A stretch of 46,623 nucleotides of DNA from the IMG/VR virus record IMGVR_UViG_3300020034_000028, positions 1 through 46,623 of that record; one strand, written 5' to 3'. Made by a program: the position numbers and the translations under genes. The notes beneath the pieces were generated by a model. That model was not told where the DNA came from. It ran no database searches and saw only the letters and a program-made list of their open reading frames with translations. Shown piece after piece: positions 6,788-15,416 of this stretch (position 1 is its first letter; each line of letters opens with the position of its first letter). Origin of the DNA: a virus.

Positions 6788-7638
6788 GCACCCGCGCCCG
6801 CGACAAAGAACTTGCCCGCCTCCATCAACAGCGCAAACGCGCCCGTGATGTGGAGCGCCGTCGGCGTGAAGCCGAGGCCGAAGCAGTCCGGATTGAGGTC
6901 GAAGCAGCGCGCCGGGAGCGGCTGGACGAACAGCTAGCGCCTGGTGTTCTGCGGGCTGAAATCTGGAGCGCGCCAATTACGCTCCCCGATAAGGTCGTCC
7001 CAGACGGATTGGGCGGATATCGCATGCAGAGGGGTCAGTCCAGGCCAGCGCGGATGATTACCGGCCCCCGCGTCGAGATCATTGATGGCCGCCCCGTTCG
7101 CATGTCAGCGCTCGGGGTCGATAGTGACCCAATCGCCAAGCTGGCCCGTGACTCAAAGATCGTTACCGAGCGACATCTGGCCGCGTTTCGCCGCCTGCAA
7201 CAAGATTGGGCCGACGTCGGCGCCGGACCGAATGTCGGCGCGATTGACTACCTGCGCGCGGGCGGCGGTTGCGGCGACCAACTGATTATCGGCAAGGATG
7301 GTCCGATGCTCGCGCAGATTGACGCGCGAGATCGCCTGGAACGCGCGGTGGCTTTCCTGGGTGCGTTTTGGCCAGTGGTCCGCCGGGTTGTTTTGGATTG
7401 CGTGCCACTGTCCGTTTGGCTGACTGAGGAAAACCTACGACGCGACGCCAAGGGACATGGCCCAATGGCGACGGCGAATGTGTTGGCGTGGATCGGCGCG
7501 GCCGGCGCCCGGTTGGCGGACTTCTATCAGCCACCGAAACCGTCCGGTGAGCGACGCACGACATTGCTGACGTTTGCACCGGCGCGGGAGACGTATGATA
7601 TGAGTGTTGATGTAGGAGAGTGTGATGACAGAACTTAA
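6784..7638 (+). CDS. DUF6456-like phage protein
   Basis: The 284-residue protein opens with a charged coiled coil (residues 1-50, Arg and Glu rich), then a central linker with IDGRPVRMSALGVDSDPI. The C-terminal domain (about 110-265) contains ERHLAAFRRLQQDWADVG, DARDRLERAVAFLGAFW, VVLDCVPLSVW and a final RLADFYQPP. That pattern resembles the DUF6456 family, found mostly in alphaproteobacteria and often next to regulators. A DNA-associated role is plausible but unproven. It begins in an ATGA overlap with the preceding gene. Confidence 0.6.
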   Translation: MSTRARDKELARLHQQRKRARDVERRRREAEAEAVRIEVEAARRERLDEQLAPGVLRAEIWSAPITLPDKVVPDGLGGYRMQRGQSRPARMITGPRVEIIDGRPVRMSALGVDSDPIAKLARDSKIVTERHLAAFRRLQQDWADVGAGPNVGAIDYLRAGGGCGDQLIIGKDGPMLAQIDARDRLERAVAFLGAFWPVVRRVVLDCVPLSVWLTEENLRRDAKGHGPMATANVLAWIGAAGARLADFYQPPKPSGERRTTLLTFAPARETYDMSVDVGECDDRT

Positions 7639-8167
7639 AACCGAGATAACCTACGGGATAGGGTCGTCCGCCCCGATAGTCTTTCGGACCAATGAGCGCG
7701 TGACTTCCGATCGACGTGAGATGAAGGCCATACCCGAGCACTGTAAAATTGTGATCGACCCGACAAAGGCAATCTACGACTTCCGAGCGACCCTTGATCA
7801 ACTTGATATGATCGAACTCGTCCCGCACGGCGAACTGGTGGCGTTGAAGGAACGGGACGAAGCGCGGGTTGAGCGCGATCAACTCCGTGCCGCGATCAAA
7901 AACAGTGCAGTCGAGCACGATCAAGAGCGGGCCGCGCTTCGCGATGAATATGACTTACTGTTGCGCAAGTACAATACCCTGGCAGACGGATGTCTCGCGC
8001 TAGATACTAAGGTGACCGCGCTCATCGTCGAAAACGCCCGCCTGCACGGCCTCCTGGCCCAACGCCCCGTCGCGTTCACCGATCCGGACCAGAAGCCCGA
8101 GCACAACCCGTTTCGCGACCACGCGGATGATCCGAGGCGGATCGGGTCGATGCGGGGGTTGGCGTGA
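7625..8167 (+). CDS. Coiled-coil phage protein
   Basis: A protein of 180 residues. The ATG at 7625 has AGGAG six bases upstream and overlaps the preceding gene by 14 bases; a GTG at 7622 is an alternative. Residues 75-145 (ALKERDEARVERDQLRAAIKN...LRDEYDLLLRKYNTLADG) form a long coiled coil, followed by KVTALIVENARLHGLLAQRP. The last 30 residues are polar and probably disordered. The KERDEARVERDQL type of sequence is common in small phage proteins before the terminase; its function is not known. Confidence 0.6.
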   Translation: MTELKTEITYGIGSSAPIVFRTNERVTSDRREMKAIPEHCKIVIDPTKAIYDFRATLDQLDMIELVPHGELVALKERDEARVERDQLRAAIKNSAVEHDQERAALRDEYDLLLRKYNTLADGCLALDTKVTALIVENARLHGLLAQRPVAFTDPDQKPEHNPFRDHADDPRRIGSMRGLA

Positions 8168-8219
8168 CCGGTCGGTCATACGCCCCTCCTCAAGGTGCCC
8201 AGTTTCGTATGGAGATCAC

Positions 8220-8450
8220 ATGGCCTGGAATTACGAGTGCGGCAGGAATCGATCCAGCGGGTGCCGCCGCGAAGATCACGCATGCTTCGATGCTGGTCGT
8301 TGTATGTGGGACCCCGACGCTGCCGCGCCGGAAGATTTTTACACGAACCGGTGGCCTGTTGCTCACGCTGCCCCGCCTTGCCCAGGCGTCACGCATCGCC
8401 CCCGCCGAGCCGCCGGTGATGATCGTCGGGGAATCGTAACTCCATCGTGA
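8220..8450 (+). CDS. Cys-rich small protein, possibly coding
   Basis: Seventy-six residues starting MAWNYECGRNRSSGCRREDHACFDAG; five Cys within the first 35 residues suggest a small metal-binding fold. GGAG sits five bases before the ATG. A competing frame, 8164-8439, begins with a GTGA overlap but gives a protein without distinguishing features, and the two cannot both be major products. The Cys-rich frame is favoured for its ribosome site and composition. Function unknown. Confidence 0.42.
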   Translation: MAWNYECGRNRSSGCRREDHACFDAGRCMWDPDAAAPEDFYTNRWPVAHAAPPCPGVTHRPRRAAGDDRRGIVTPS

Positions 8451-8557
8451 TTTTGTGCTGGACAATGCCTGACATCCACCTCTACGAATTCGTTTAGCCT
8501 CACGAAGTCGTGCCTGGAGGCTGCGCAACCCCCATAAATCGCGGCAATTCCAACGTT

Positions 8558-8573
8558 TGGCACGATCGTGCCA
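8558..8573. promoter_or_regulatory. Perfect 16-bp palindrome upstream of HNH/terminase
   Basis: TGGCACGATCGTGCCA is a perfect palindrome in the 137-base gap (8451-8587) before the HNH gene. The same gap holds a second dyad, AGCCT...AGGCT (about 8497-8523), enclosing CACGA-AG-TCGTG. This is the only sizeable noncoding gap between the early and packaging genes, so the palindrome may be an operator for the late operon or part of a cos region. Which one cannot be decided from sequence. Confidence 0.5.
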
Positions 8574-8587
8574 GCCAAGGGAATCGG

Positions 8588-8923
8588 ATGGCAGGCAAGT
8601 TGCGGGCCCATGCGCCACGCATCGCGACGCGGGACACGCGGGCGGTTCCGCCTCCCGGCAAGGTCGCCGATCCGTTTTACTCATCCCCTGAATGGCGCGC
8701 CCTCTTGGCTCGGATCATCGCGATTCGCGGCCGGCATTGCCAGGATCTGCATCATGATCCGAGTAAGCCTCGATCCGGTGTCCGGATCTATGGCGACCAC
8801 ATAGTCGAGCTCCGCGACGGTGGCGCGCCGCTGGATGAGCGGAATGTGACGTTGAAATGCGGCGCATGTCATACCCGCAAGACGCTATCCGAACGTGCGA
8901 GGCGCATGGCGGTGCGGTTCTGA
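8588..8923 (+). CDS. HNH endonuclease of the packaging module
   Basis: This 111-residue protein starts MAGKLRAHAPRIATR. The HNH core lies at about 45-105: RGRHCQ, YGDHIVELRDGG with D70 and H71, LDERNVTLKCGACH with N86, and C91, C94 and H95. The length and the place directly before the terminase genes match the HNH proteins that work with the large terminase in cos-type HK97-like phages, where they help cut concatemers. The start at 8588 follows AAGGGA and excludes an N-terminal extension through the palindromic region. Unlike the HNH at 4278 it has resident codon use. Confidence 0.82.
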   Translation: MAGKLRAHAPRIATRDTRAVPPPGKVADPFYSSPEWRALLARIIAIRGRHCQDLHHDPSKPRSGVRIYGDHIVELRDGGAPLDERNVTLKCGACHTRKTLSERARRMAVRF

Positions 8924-9027
8924 TGACCCCCAGGGGCGTCTCAATCTCTGGACGAGGCAGGGCCCGCAACCGCTCCGGTGGCACGCGCAGATTTTTTTCG
9001 GGTTGAATTTGGCCGGTGGGGTTGTTA

Positions 9028-9621
9028 ATGCCGCTTACCGACATGCAGGTTCGGTTCATCGAAGCCTATCTCATTGATCCTAATGCTACAAAGGCCGCAA
9101 TAGCTGCTGGCTACAGCCCCGCTACGGCCGGCCCCCAAGGATCTCGTCTGTTAACTCATGTTGAGGTCAGGGCTGAGCTTGAAAGACGTCGAATTCTCAT
9201 GCAAGTGCGCACTGGGATCACGCCAGAAATGGTGATCGCGGAGCTTGCGAAGATCGGTTTTAGTGACATCCGCCAGGTGGTTCGGTGGCGGTCAATCACA
9301 ACGGTCGATGAGGACGCCGAGCCGGGTGAAATGCTTACGTCGGCCAATGAAATCACAATCATCGACAGCGACGGCCTGGATGAGAAGACGGCAGGCGCGA
9401 TCGCCGAAGTGTCACAAACGAAGGACGGAACGCTGAAGGTCAAGCTCTACGATAAGCCAACGGCTCTCGTCAGAATCGGCCAGCATCTTGGTATGTTTCG
9501 CCCTGTGGCGCACCCGGGCGCACCCGGGAAAAAAGAACAGGCCCAAGCTGACGCCGAGACGGCCGGAACCGGAACGGGCTGGGGCGACGACCTGGACACC
9601 GCGCCCACCCGCGTGAACTGA
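9028..9621 (+). CDS. terS: Terminase small subunit
   Basis: The N-terminal DNA-binding segment of this 197-residue protein, LTDMQVRFIEAYLIDPNATKAAIAAGYSPATA, is the hallmark of the Terminase_2 small-subunit family, with its helix-turn-helix in residues 1-40. A helical oligomerisation region follows and the C-terminus is acidic and disordered (ADAETAGTGTGWGDDLD). It recognises phage DNA and delivers it to the large subunit. ATG 9028 is preferred over GTG 9016 because GGTGGGG is suitably spaced. Its stop overlaps the large subunit start by one base. Confidence 0.85.
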   Translation: MPLTDMQVRFIEAYLIDPNATKAAIAAGYSPATAGPQGSRLLTHVEVRAELERRRILMQVRTGITPEMVIAELAKIGFSDIRQVVRWRSITTVDEDAEPGEMLTSANEITIIDSDGLDEKTAGAIAEVSQTKDGTLKVKLYDKPTALVRIGQHLGMFRPVAHPGAPGKKEQAQADAETAGTGTGWGDDLDTAPTRVN

Positions 9622-11300
9622 TGCTCGCCTGGGATACGTCCTGTACCGACTGGGAATCGCGCATTCTGTCCGGCCGATCGTTGGTGCCGGACCTCCCGCT
9701 TTTCACCGGAGAGGCCGCCCGGGCGCTGCGGATATTCAAACGCCTTCGGGTGCCGGACGTAAAAGATACACCTACCTTGGCCGACGCCTGCGGCCCCTGG
9801 TACTTCGCGATCGTCGAGGCAATCTTCGGGTCATACGATCCGACAACCGATCATCGGATGATCCAGGAGTATTTCGAACTCATCCCAAAGGGGAACGCAA
9901 AATCGAGTTACGGCGGCGCCGTCATGGTTACAGCATTGATCGTCAACCGCCGTCCCGAAGCCGAATTCCTGATGATCGCGCCGACGAAGGAAATCGCCGA
10001 CATCGCGTTCAAACAGGCTTCGGGCACGATCAAAATCGATCCGGAACTGACAAAGCTATTCCACCCTCAACGGCATCTCCGCCTGATCACACACCGCAAA
10101 ACCGGCGCGACGCTCCAAATCAAGGCAGCCGACACCGACGTCATCACCGGGTCCAAGGCGGTCGGCACGATGATCGACGAGACGCACGTCTTCGCCAAAA
10201 AGCCAAGTGCCGCGGATATCTTCGTCGAACTACGCGGCGCGCTGGCCAAGCGTCCGGACGGGTTCTTGTTTCAGACCACGACACAATCCAAAGCGCCGCC
10301 CGCTGGGGTGTTTCGGTCCGAACTGACGACGGCTCGTGCGGTGCGGGACGGCAGGATAAGGCTGCCGCTCCTGCCTGTGCTCTATGAATTGCCGGCCCAG
10401 GTTGTTGAAAACGACGGGTGGAAAGAGCGAAAATACTGGCCTTTGGTCAACCCAAACCTTGGCCGGTCAGTAAACGAAACCTTCCTGGTAGACGAATTAC
10501 GAAAGGCTGAAGACCAGGGCCTCACTCAGCTTGTGCTTCTGGCCTCACAGCACTTCAACGTCGAGATTGGTCTCGGCCTGTCAACGGATCGCTGGCCCGG
10601 CGCCGAATTCTGGTCACGCCGCGCCGACCCAACCATGACCCGCGAATCTATCGTCGCCCGGTCTGAGGTTGTCGTGATCGGGATCGATGGCGGCGGCCTG
10701 GATGATCTGTTCGGCCTGGCGCTACTGGGTCGGGACCGGATCACGAAGGACTGGCTACTCTGGTCTCACGGCTGGTGCCATCGCGGCGTCCTGGAACGCC
10801 GCAAATCGATCGCGTCTCGATTACAGGACTTCGCCGACGCGGGCGAGTTGACGATCGTGGATGATTCGCTTGATGATATTTCGGCCATTGTCGCGATCGT
10901 CGAGGAAGTCAAAGACGCGGGCCTTCTCGCCGGCGTGGCGGTCGATCCCGCCGGCCTGGGCGAGTTCGTCGACGCCATGGATGCGATCGACGTGACCCAG
11001 GAGAACAAGCTTCTCATCGGCGTTGGTCAGGGCTACCGCATGATGAATGCGATCAAGACCGCCGAGCGGCGCCTGGCGAATGGCACGCTTTTGCACGGCG
11101 GATCCGGCCTCATGGCCTGGTGCGTCGGTAACTTGAAGATCGAGCCAACCGCGACCGCGATCCGCGCGACGAAACAGAGCGCCGGTGACGCGAAGATTGA
11201 CCCGGTCATGGCGGCGTTTGATGCGATTGACGTCATGACGACGAATCCAGAAGCGAATGGCGGCTCCTACCTGGAAACCGAAGGCCTGATGGTGCTCTGA
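9621..11300 (+). CDS. terL: Terminase large subunit
   Basis: At 559 residues it has the usual length for the HK97-type (Terminase_1) family. It is the packaging motor and nuclease. Walker A is PKGNAKSS at 89-96, Walker B is TMIDETH with D186 and E187, and the RNase H-like nuclease domain begins at VVVIGIDGGGLDD with D356 as the first metal ligand; further acidic residues follow (DDSLDDIS, VAVDPAG). It assembles with the portal during head filling. Upstream are the HNH protein and small subunit; downstream a small membrane protein then the portal. Confidence 0.93.
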   Translation: MLAWDTSCTDWESRILSGRSLVPDLPLFTGEAARALRIFKRLRVPDVKDTPTLADACGPWYFAIVEAIFGSYDPTTDHRMIQEYFELIPKGNAKSSYGGAVMVTALIVNRRPEAEFLMIAPTKEIADIAFKQASGTIKIDPELTKLFHPQRHLRLITHRKTGATLQIKAADTDVITGSKAVGTMIDETHVFAKKPSAADIFVELRGALAKRPDGFLFQTTTQSKAPPAGVFRSELTTARAVRDGRIRLPLLPVLYELPAQVVENDGWKERKYWPLVNPNLGRSVNETFLVDELRKAEDQGLTQLVLLASQHFNVEIGLGLSTDRWPGAEFWSRRADPTMTRESIVARSEVVVIGIDGGGLDDLFGLALLGRDRITKDWLLWSHGWCHRGVLERRKSIASRLQDFADAGELTIVDDSLDDISAIVAIVEEVKDAGLLAGVAVDPAGLGEFVDAMDAIDVTQENKLLIGVGQGYRMMNAIKTAERRLANGTLLHGGSGLMAWCVGNLKIEPTATAIRATKQSAGDAKIDPVMAAFDAIDVMTTNPEANGGSYLETEGLMVL

Positions 11301-11501
11301 ATGTTCAAGCAAGTCGCCGTCGGCCTCAGGCGCGCCACGACCGCGACCGCGCAAGCCATTCCTGGTCTGTTGCGCGAATGCGCCGGGCTCGCGGCGGTGG
11401 GTGCGATCTCATATGGCGCATGGCTCATGTATCCGCCCGCCGGTTTTCTCGTCGGCGGCGCGCTCGTGTTGGCCGGCGTGTTGCTGGTCCCGCGCGGCTG
11501 A
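11301..11501 (+). CDS. Small membrane protein between terminase and portal
   Basis: Sixty-six residues. A basic amphipathic N-terminus (MFKQVAVGLRRATTATAQA) precedes hydrophobic stretches at about 26-42 and 45-62. It begins immediately after the terminase stop and its own stop overlaps the portal start. Small proteins with membrane segments occur here in several HK97-like phages, but their role is not established. Confidence 0.6.
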   Translation: MFKQVAVGLRRATTATAQAIPGLLRECAGLAAVGAISYGAWLMYPPAGFLVGGALVLAGVLLVPRG

Positions 11502-12775
11502 TGGGTATTTTCGGGTCGCTGGCTGGCCGCATCGAGGCCAAGGCGGACATTACCTACGGAGGCCTTGAAATTTGGCGGAGTCTGTTCGGCGGCGGTCCGG
11601 CGAACTCTGGCGTTTCGGTCAACGTCCAGACCGCTTTGCAGGTAACGACGGTTCTTGGTTGCGTCCGCCGAATCGCCGAAGCGCTGATGGTCCCGTGCAA
11701 ATTCTACGTCAAGGATCCCGCCACAAACATTCGGCGTGAGGCTCGGGACCACCGCCTGTTCGATCTGATGGCCGATGAACCGAACAGCATCCAGAGTGGG
11801 CTCGAGTACCGTGAAACTCTGGCGATGCACCTGGCGCTGACGTTCAACCACTACTCGTACATCAGTCGGGTTGGTGGCGAGATCGACGAACTGATCCCAA
11901 TCGAGCCTGGGCGGGTCACACCAAAACTGGGCGCGGATTATCGGATGAGTTATCGGGTCCGGTTGTTGAACAACACTTACGAAGACTTCGGATCGGACGA
12001 AATCTGGCACATTCGCGGACCGTCATGGGACGGCGCGATTGGAATGGATGCGATCCGGCTCTTGCGAGAATCAGTCGGCCTCGCCATCGCCACGGAAGAA
12101 ACCCACGCGCGGCTTCACAGCAACGGCGCGCAACCGGGCGGCATCCTCACCACCGGCGGCACAAAGCTGGATAAGCCGGCCAAGGACCGTCTCAAGGAAA
12201 CCTGGGCGGAAAGTTACGGCGGCGTCGCCAACAAATTCCGTACGCTGGTGCTCGACGGCGATCTGAAATGGCAATCTCTGTCACCGACGGGAGTTGACCT
12301 TCAGCACATCCAATTGCGTCAGCTTCAGGTCGAACAAATCTGCACCGGCTTCGGCGTGATGCCAATCATGATCGGCTATTCCGGAGACAAGGCCCCAACC
12401 TTCGCCTCGGCAGAACAAATGTTCCTCGCGCATCTCGTGCACACCGTTCGCCCCTGGCAGGGGCGGGTCGCGAATTCCGCGAAGCGTTGGCTGTTGACCA
12501 GGGAAGAGCGCCGGGCCGGGTACTATCTTCGCTTTGTTGATGCCGACTTCCTCTCGCCAGACATGAAATCGAAGGCGGAATACAACAAGATTGCTCTTGG
12601 CGGTGGTGGCAACCCAGGCTGGCGCACGCCGGACGAAGTTCGCGGAGATGATGAGGATGGCACAATGCCGGGCGGCAATCGACTGTATGTGCCGGTGAAT
12701 ATAACCCCGATCGGTGACGACGGTTTCCCGCGCCCAGTGGCCCACACACCCGCGCGAGGCGGAGGAGCGCCGTGA
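11501..12775 (+). CDS. Portal protein, HK97 family
   Basis: Residue count is 424. Characteristic stretches include VSVNVQTALQVTTVLGCVRRIAEALMVPCKFYV near the N-terminus, HRLFDLMADEPN, a crown-proximal DEIWHIRG and GAQPGGILTTGG, and PIMIGYSGDKAPTFASAEQM toward the C-terminus. The portal forms the dodecameric DNA channel at one head vertex and docks the terminase and connector. The ATG at 11501 overlaps the preceding stop by one base and gives the expected length; an open frame further upstream is antisense to nothing but lies in another gene. Confidence 0.92.
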   Translation: MGIFGSLAGRIEAKADITYGGLEIWRSLFGGGPANSGVSVNVQTALQVTTVLGCVRRIAEALMVPCKFYVKDPATNIRREARDHRLFDLMADEPNSIQSGLEYRETLAMHLALTFNHYSYISRVGGEIDELIPIEPGRVTPKLGADYRMSYRVRLLNNTYEDFGSDEIWHIRGPSWDGAIGMDAIRLLRESVGLAIATEETHARLHSNGAQPGGILTTGGTKLDKPAKDRLKETWAESYGGVANKFRTLVLDGDLKWQSLSPTGVDLQHIQLRQLQVEQICTGFGVMPIMIGYSGDKAPTFASAEQMFLAHLVHTVRPWQGRVANSAKRWLLTREERRAGYYLRFVDADFLSPDMKSKAEYNKIALGGGGNPGWRTPDEVRGDDEDGTMPGGNRLYVPVNITPIGDDGFPRPVAHTPARGGGAP

Positions 12776-13461
12776 TGGATCGTGTCAAACTTGACTTCGA
12801 ATTTAAGTTCGCCGGCGACGCGAAGGACGGAACCTTCGCGGGCTACGGCGCCGTGTTTGGCAACAAGGATTCGTATGGCGACGTGATCGAACGCGGCGCG
12901 ATGAAAGACACGTTGCGGGAATGGGAAGCAAAAGGAAAATGGCCGCCCATGCTCTTGCAGCACGGCGGCTTCATGGGCGGCGCGAGTGATATGCTGCCGG
13001 TCGGCAAGTGGACCTCGATGGAAGAAAACACCAAGGGGCTGAAGGTTGAGGGCACGCTTTTTGCCCTTGCAACTGAGCGCGGCCAGTACATCTACGAGGG
13101 CCTGAAAGCCGGCGAACTCGACGGCCTGTCGATCGGCTACCGCGTGAAGGCTGAAGGCTCGGTCTACGGCACGAAACCGAACGAACCGCGCCGTACAATC
13201 AAGGCGCTCGATTTGGTGGAGTTGTCGATTGTCACATTCCCGGCAAATGACAAGGCCCGAATCGGCGGCGTGAAGGCCGCTGACATCAAGACAATTCGTG
13301 AATTCGAAGACTTCCTGCGGGATGCGGGTGGGTTTTCGCACGCTGCCGCGAAGGCGATTGCCGCTCGCGGATACAAGTCGTCGGAGCCTCGGGATGAGGA
13401 CGGCGCGATGGACCTGCTGCGAACGCTGCGCGCGGCGCGCGCGGGTCTGCCCGCACTCTAA
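12775..13461 (+). CDS. Prohead protease, HK97 family
   Basis: At 228 residues it is typical for the family. The fold opens with GTFAGYGAVFGNKDSYGDVIERGAM; the catalytic His is H63 (LLQHGG) and the Ser is S119 (DGLSIGYR), followed by VELSIVTFPANDKA. It cleaves the capsid delta domain and itself during head maturation. ATG 12775 is preferred to GTG 12772 because GGAGGAG lies seven bases upstream. The C-terminal 50 residues, including FLRDAGGFSHAAAKAIAARG, are the usual self-cleaved tail. Confidence 0.92.
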   Translation: MDRVKLDFEFKFAGDAKDGTFAGYGAVFGNKDSYGDVIERGAMKDTLREWEAKGKWPPMLLQHGGFMGGASDMLPVGKWTSMEENTKGLKVEGTLFALATERGQYIYEGLKAGELDGLSIGYRVKAEGSVYGTKPNEPRRTIKALDLVELSIVTFPANDKARIGGVKAADIKTIREFEDFLRDAGGFSHAAAKAIAARGYKSSEPRDEDGAMDLLRTLRAARAGLPAL

Positions 13462-13477
13462 TCCTGAAAGTAACAAA

Positions 13478-14860
13478 ATGCCTGAACTCAGTGACGTTCT
13501 GGATGATGTCCAGAAGGAAGTGAAGTCGTTTGGCGATAACGTCAAGGGACTCAAAGAATCCATGGAGCGCGACCTCAGGTCGGTCCGCGACCTGGCCGAG
13601 AAGGCTGGCAAGGATGCCGCCGAAGGCACGCAAGCCAAGGCCGACATCAAGGCCTTGACCGAGGGCATCGCGGCAAAGCACGAGGCGATCGAGAAGACCG
13701 TCAAGGACATCGCGGAGGCGGCGCAAAAGGCCGTTAATGCGAGACTCGATGAGATCGAACGCAAGGCCAATCGCGCCCGCCTGCTCGGGGGAACGTCCCT
13801 GAGTGACCCGGACGTGGAAATCAAAAAGATGCGCGCGTTCCACCGAACCGCACTGGCGGCGCGCGGCGAGTTCAAGGTCAACACCGACGTTTCGGATGAC
13901 CGGATCGACGTTGAAAGCATCAAGGCGTACGGCGGTCAGTACCCGCTCTACCTTCGCCGCGACATCGGATCGCAGGGCGCCGAACAGAAAGCCATGAGCG
14001 TCGGTTCCGACCCGGACGGCGGATATTTCGTCACGCCGGCAATGTCGCCGCGGATCCTGTCGATCGTCTACGAGTCCTCGCCGATGCGGCAGGTCGCCAA
14101 CGTGGAAACGATCTCCACCGACGCGATCGAATACCCCATTGATGATGGCGAGGCCGGCGCGGGATGGGTTGGCGAGCAGGAGGCCCGGCCCGAGACGACA
14201 ACGCCACAGGCCGGCATCCAGCGCATCCCGGTGTACGAGATGTATGCGATGCCAAAGGCGACGCAGAAACTGCTGGAAGACGCCTCGATCGACATCGAGG
14301 CGTGGCTCGCGGGCAAGATTGGCCAACGCTTCGGTCGGCTTGAGGCGACTGCCTTTGTCGCGGGCGATGGCATCAAAAAGCCCCGCGGCTTCACGACTTA
14401 CGCCACCGGCACGACGCGCGGCACGGTTGAGCAGATCATAAGTGGCAACGCGACCGCGTTGACCATGGATGGATTGGTCAATCTCACGATGGCCCTGAAA
14501 GAGCCGTATGTGAACGGCGCGAGCTTCCTGATGCGTCGCGCGAGTGTCGGCGCCGTGATGCTGTTCAAGGACGGCAACGGCCAGTACATCTGGCGTCTGG
14601 ACAACCAACTCGGTCGCCCAAGCGTCCTGTTGGGCCATCCGGTCTATCAGGCGGCGGACATGGCCGCGATCGGCGCCGGCTCCCTCTCTGTCGCGTTCGG
14701 CAACTTCCGCGAAGGGTACACCATCGTCGATCGCCTGGGCATCTCGACCTTGCGCGATCCTTTCACCGCCAAGCCGTTTGTTCTGTTCTACACTCGTAAG
14801 CGTGTAGGCGGAGACGTGACCAATTTTGAAGCGATCAAGCTACAGGTCACCAGCGCGTAA
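13478..14860 (+). CDS. Major capsid protein, HK97 fold
   Basis: A precursor of 460 residues. Residues 1-110 are a charged coiled-coil delta domain that acts as scaffold and is removed by the protease. The mature part contains KAMSVGSDPDGGYFVTPAM, SPMRQVANVETISTDAIEYPIDDG, a long spine-helix region and the C-terminal REGYTIVDRLGISTLRDPFT, all characteristic of HK97-like phage capsid proteins. The start at 13478, soon after the protease stop, gives a continuous delta domain. It is expected to be the most abundant virion protein. Confidence 0.94.
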   Translation: MPELSDVLDDVQKEVKSFGDNVKGLKESMERDLRSVRDLAEKAGKDAAEGTQAKADIKALTEGIAAKHEAIEKTVKDIAEAAQKAVNARLDEIERKANRARLLGGTSLSDPDVEIKKMRAFHRTALAARGEFKVNTDVSDDRIDVESIKAYGGQYPLYLRRDIGSQGAEQKAMSVGSDPDGGYFVTPAMSPRILSIVYESSPMRQVANVETISTDAIEYPIDDGEAGAGWVGEQEARPETTTPQAGIQRIPVYEMYAMPKATQKLLEDASIDIEAWLAGKIGQRFGRLEATAFVAGDGIKKPRGFTTYATGTTRGTVEQIISGNATALTMDGLVNLTMALKEPYVNGASFLMRRASVGAVMLFKDGNGQYIWRLDNQLGRPSVLLGHPVYQAADMAAIGAGSLSVAFGNFREGYTIVDRLGISTLRDPFTAKPFVLFYTRKRVGGDVTNFEAIKLQVTSA

Positions 14861-14906
14861 CGCTTGTCCAATCGCCACCGAAATTCAAATCCAGGAGCAC
14901 ACGCAA

Positions 14907-15332
14907 ATGCGTGACCTTATGAACAACATCAACGTGAAGCGGGGCATCTCGCCAGCGGTTGTCACAAATGCCAATACCGCCTTCGTGTCACAGATCCTTG
15001 ACACCCGGGGCTTGAGGAGCGCGACCTTCGTGCTGCTCACCGGGTCTCTGTCCGATGTCAACGCCACCTTCACAGTCCTGGCGGAGGAGGGTGACACCTC
15101 CGCCCTGTCCGACAACACAGCCATCGCGGACGCCAACCTGCTCGGCACGGAACTGCTCGCGACGCCATTGTTCTCCGATGACAATAAGTGTTTCAAGCTC
15201 GGGTTCATCGACACGAAGAGATACATCCGCGTGACCGTGACGCCGGCCGCGAACGACTCCGGCGACGTCTACCTTGCCGGCGCATGGCTGACTCAACCCG
15301 ACATCTTGCCCGCGGCAAATCCGCCGAACTGA
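14907..15332 (+). CDS. Conserved capsid-linked phage protein
   Basis: The product, 141 residues long, opens with MRDLMNNINVKRGISPAVVTNANTAFVSQ. It continues with a beta-rich pattern (SATFVLLTGSLSDVNATFTVLAEEGD, KRYIRVTVTPAANDSGDVYLAGAWL). This family recurs just after the major capsid gene in many siphophages and is probably a virion component such as a decoration or vertex protein; that role is inferred from position. AGGAG lies ten bases before the ATG at 14907, which excludes an upstream extension. Confidence 0.68.
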   Translation: MRDLMNNINVKRGISPAVVTNANTAFVSQILDTRGLRSATFVLLTGSLSDVNATFTVLAEEGDTSALSDNTAIADANLLGTELLATPLFSDDNKCFKLGFIDTKRYIRVTVTPAANDSGDVYLAGAWLTQPDILPAANPPN

Positions 15333-15352
15333 TCTTTGATTACTTGAACCGT

Positions 15353-15394
15353 TCCCATACGGGATAGGCGGCGCGCGCTCCGGCGCGGCCCGCC
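15353..15394 (+). promoter_or_regulatory. Intergenic GC-rich hairpins before a structural gene
   Basis: TCCC-ATAC-GGGA (15353-15364) is followed by a larger stem, GGCGGCGCGC with GCGCG...CCGCC (15367-15394), with a two-base bulge. No U-run follows, so a classical terminator is unlikely; a processing, stability or attenuation role is possible. It is one of several similar hairpins in the late operon. Confidence 0.45.
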
Positions 15395-15416
15395 GTAACC
15401 AACGGAAGGAAGTGCC

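Noticed and set aside
8164-8439. Alternative 91-codon frame starting with GTGA overlap
   Set aside because: Overlaps the Cys-rich frame at 8220 and lacks a ribosome site; kept only as an alternative.
8557-8573. Sigma-54 promoter (TTGGCACGATCGTGCC)
   Set aside because: The -24 half matches, but the -12 element would need GC where the sequence has CC. The perfect palindrome explains the match better.
12523-14638. Long leftward frames opposite protease and capsid genes
   Set aside because: They mirror highly conserved HK97 protease and capsid coding sequence; high GC creates long antisense frames.
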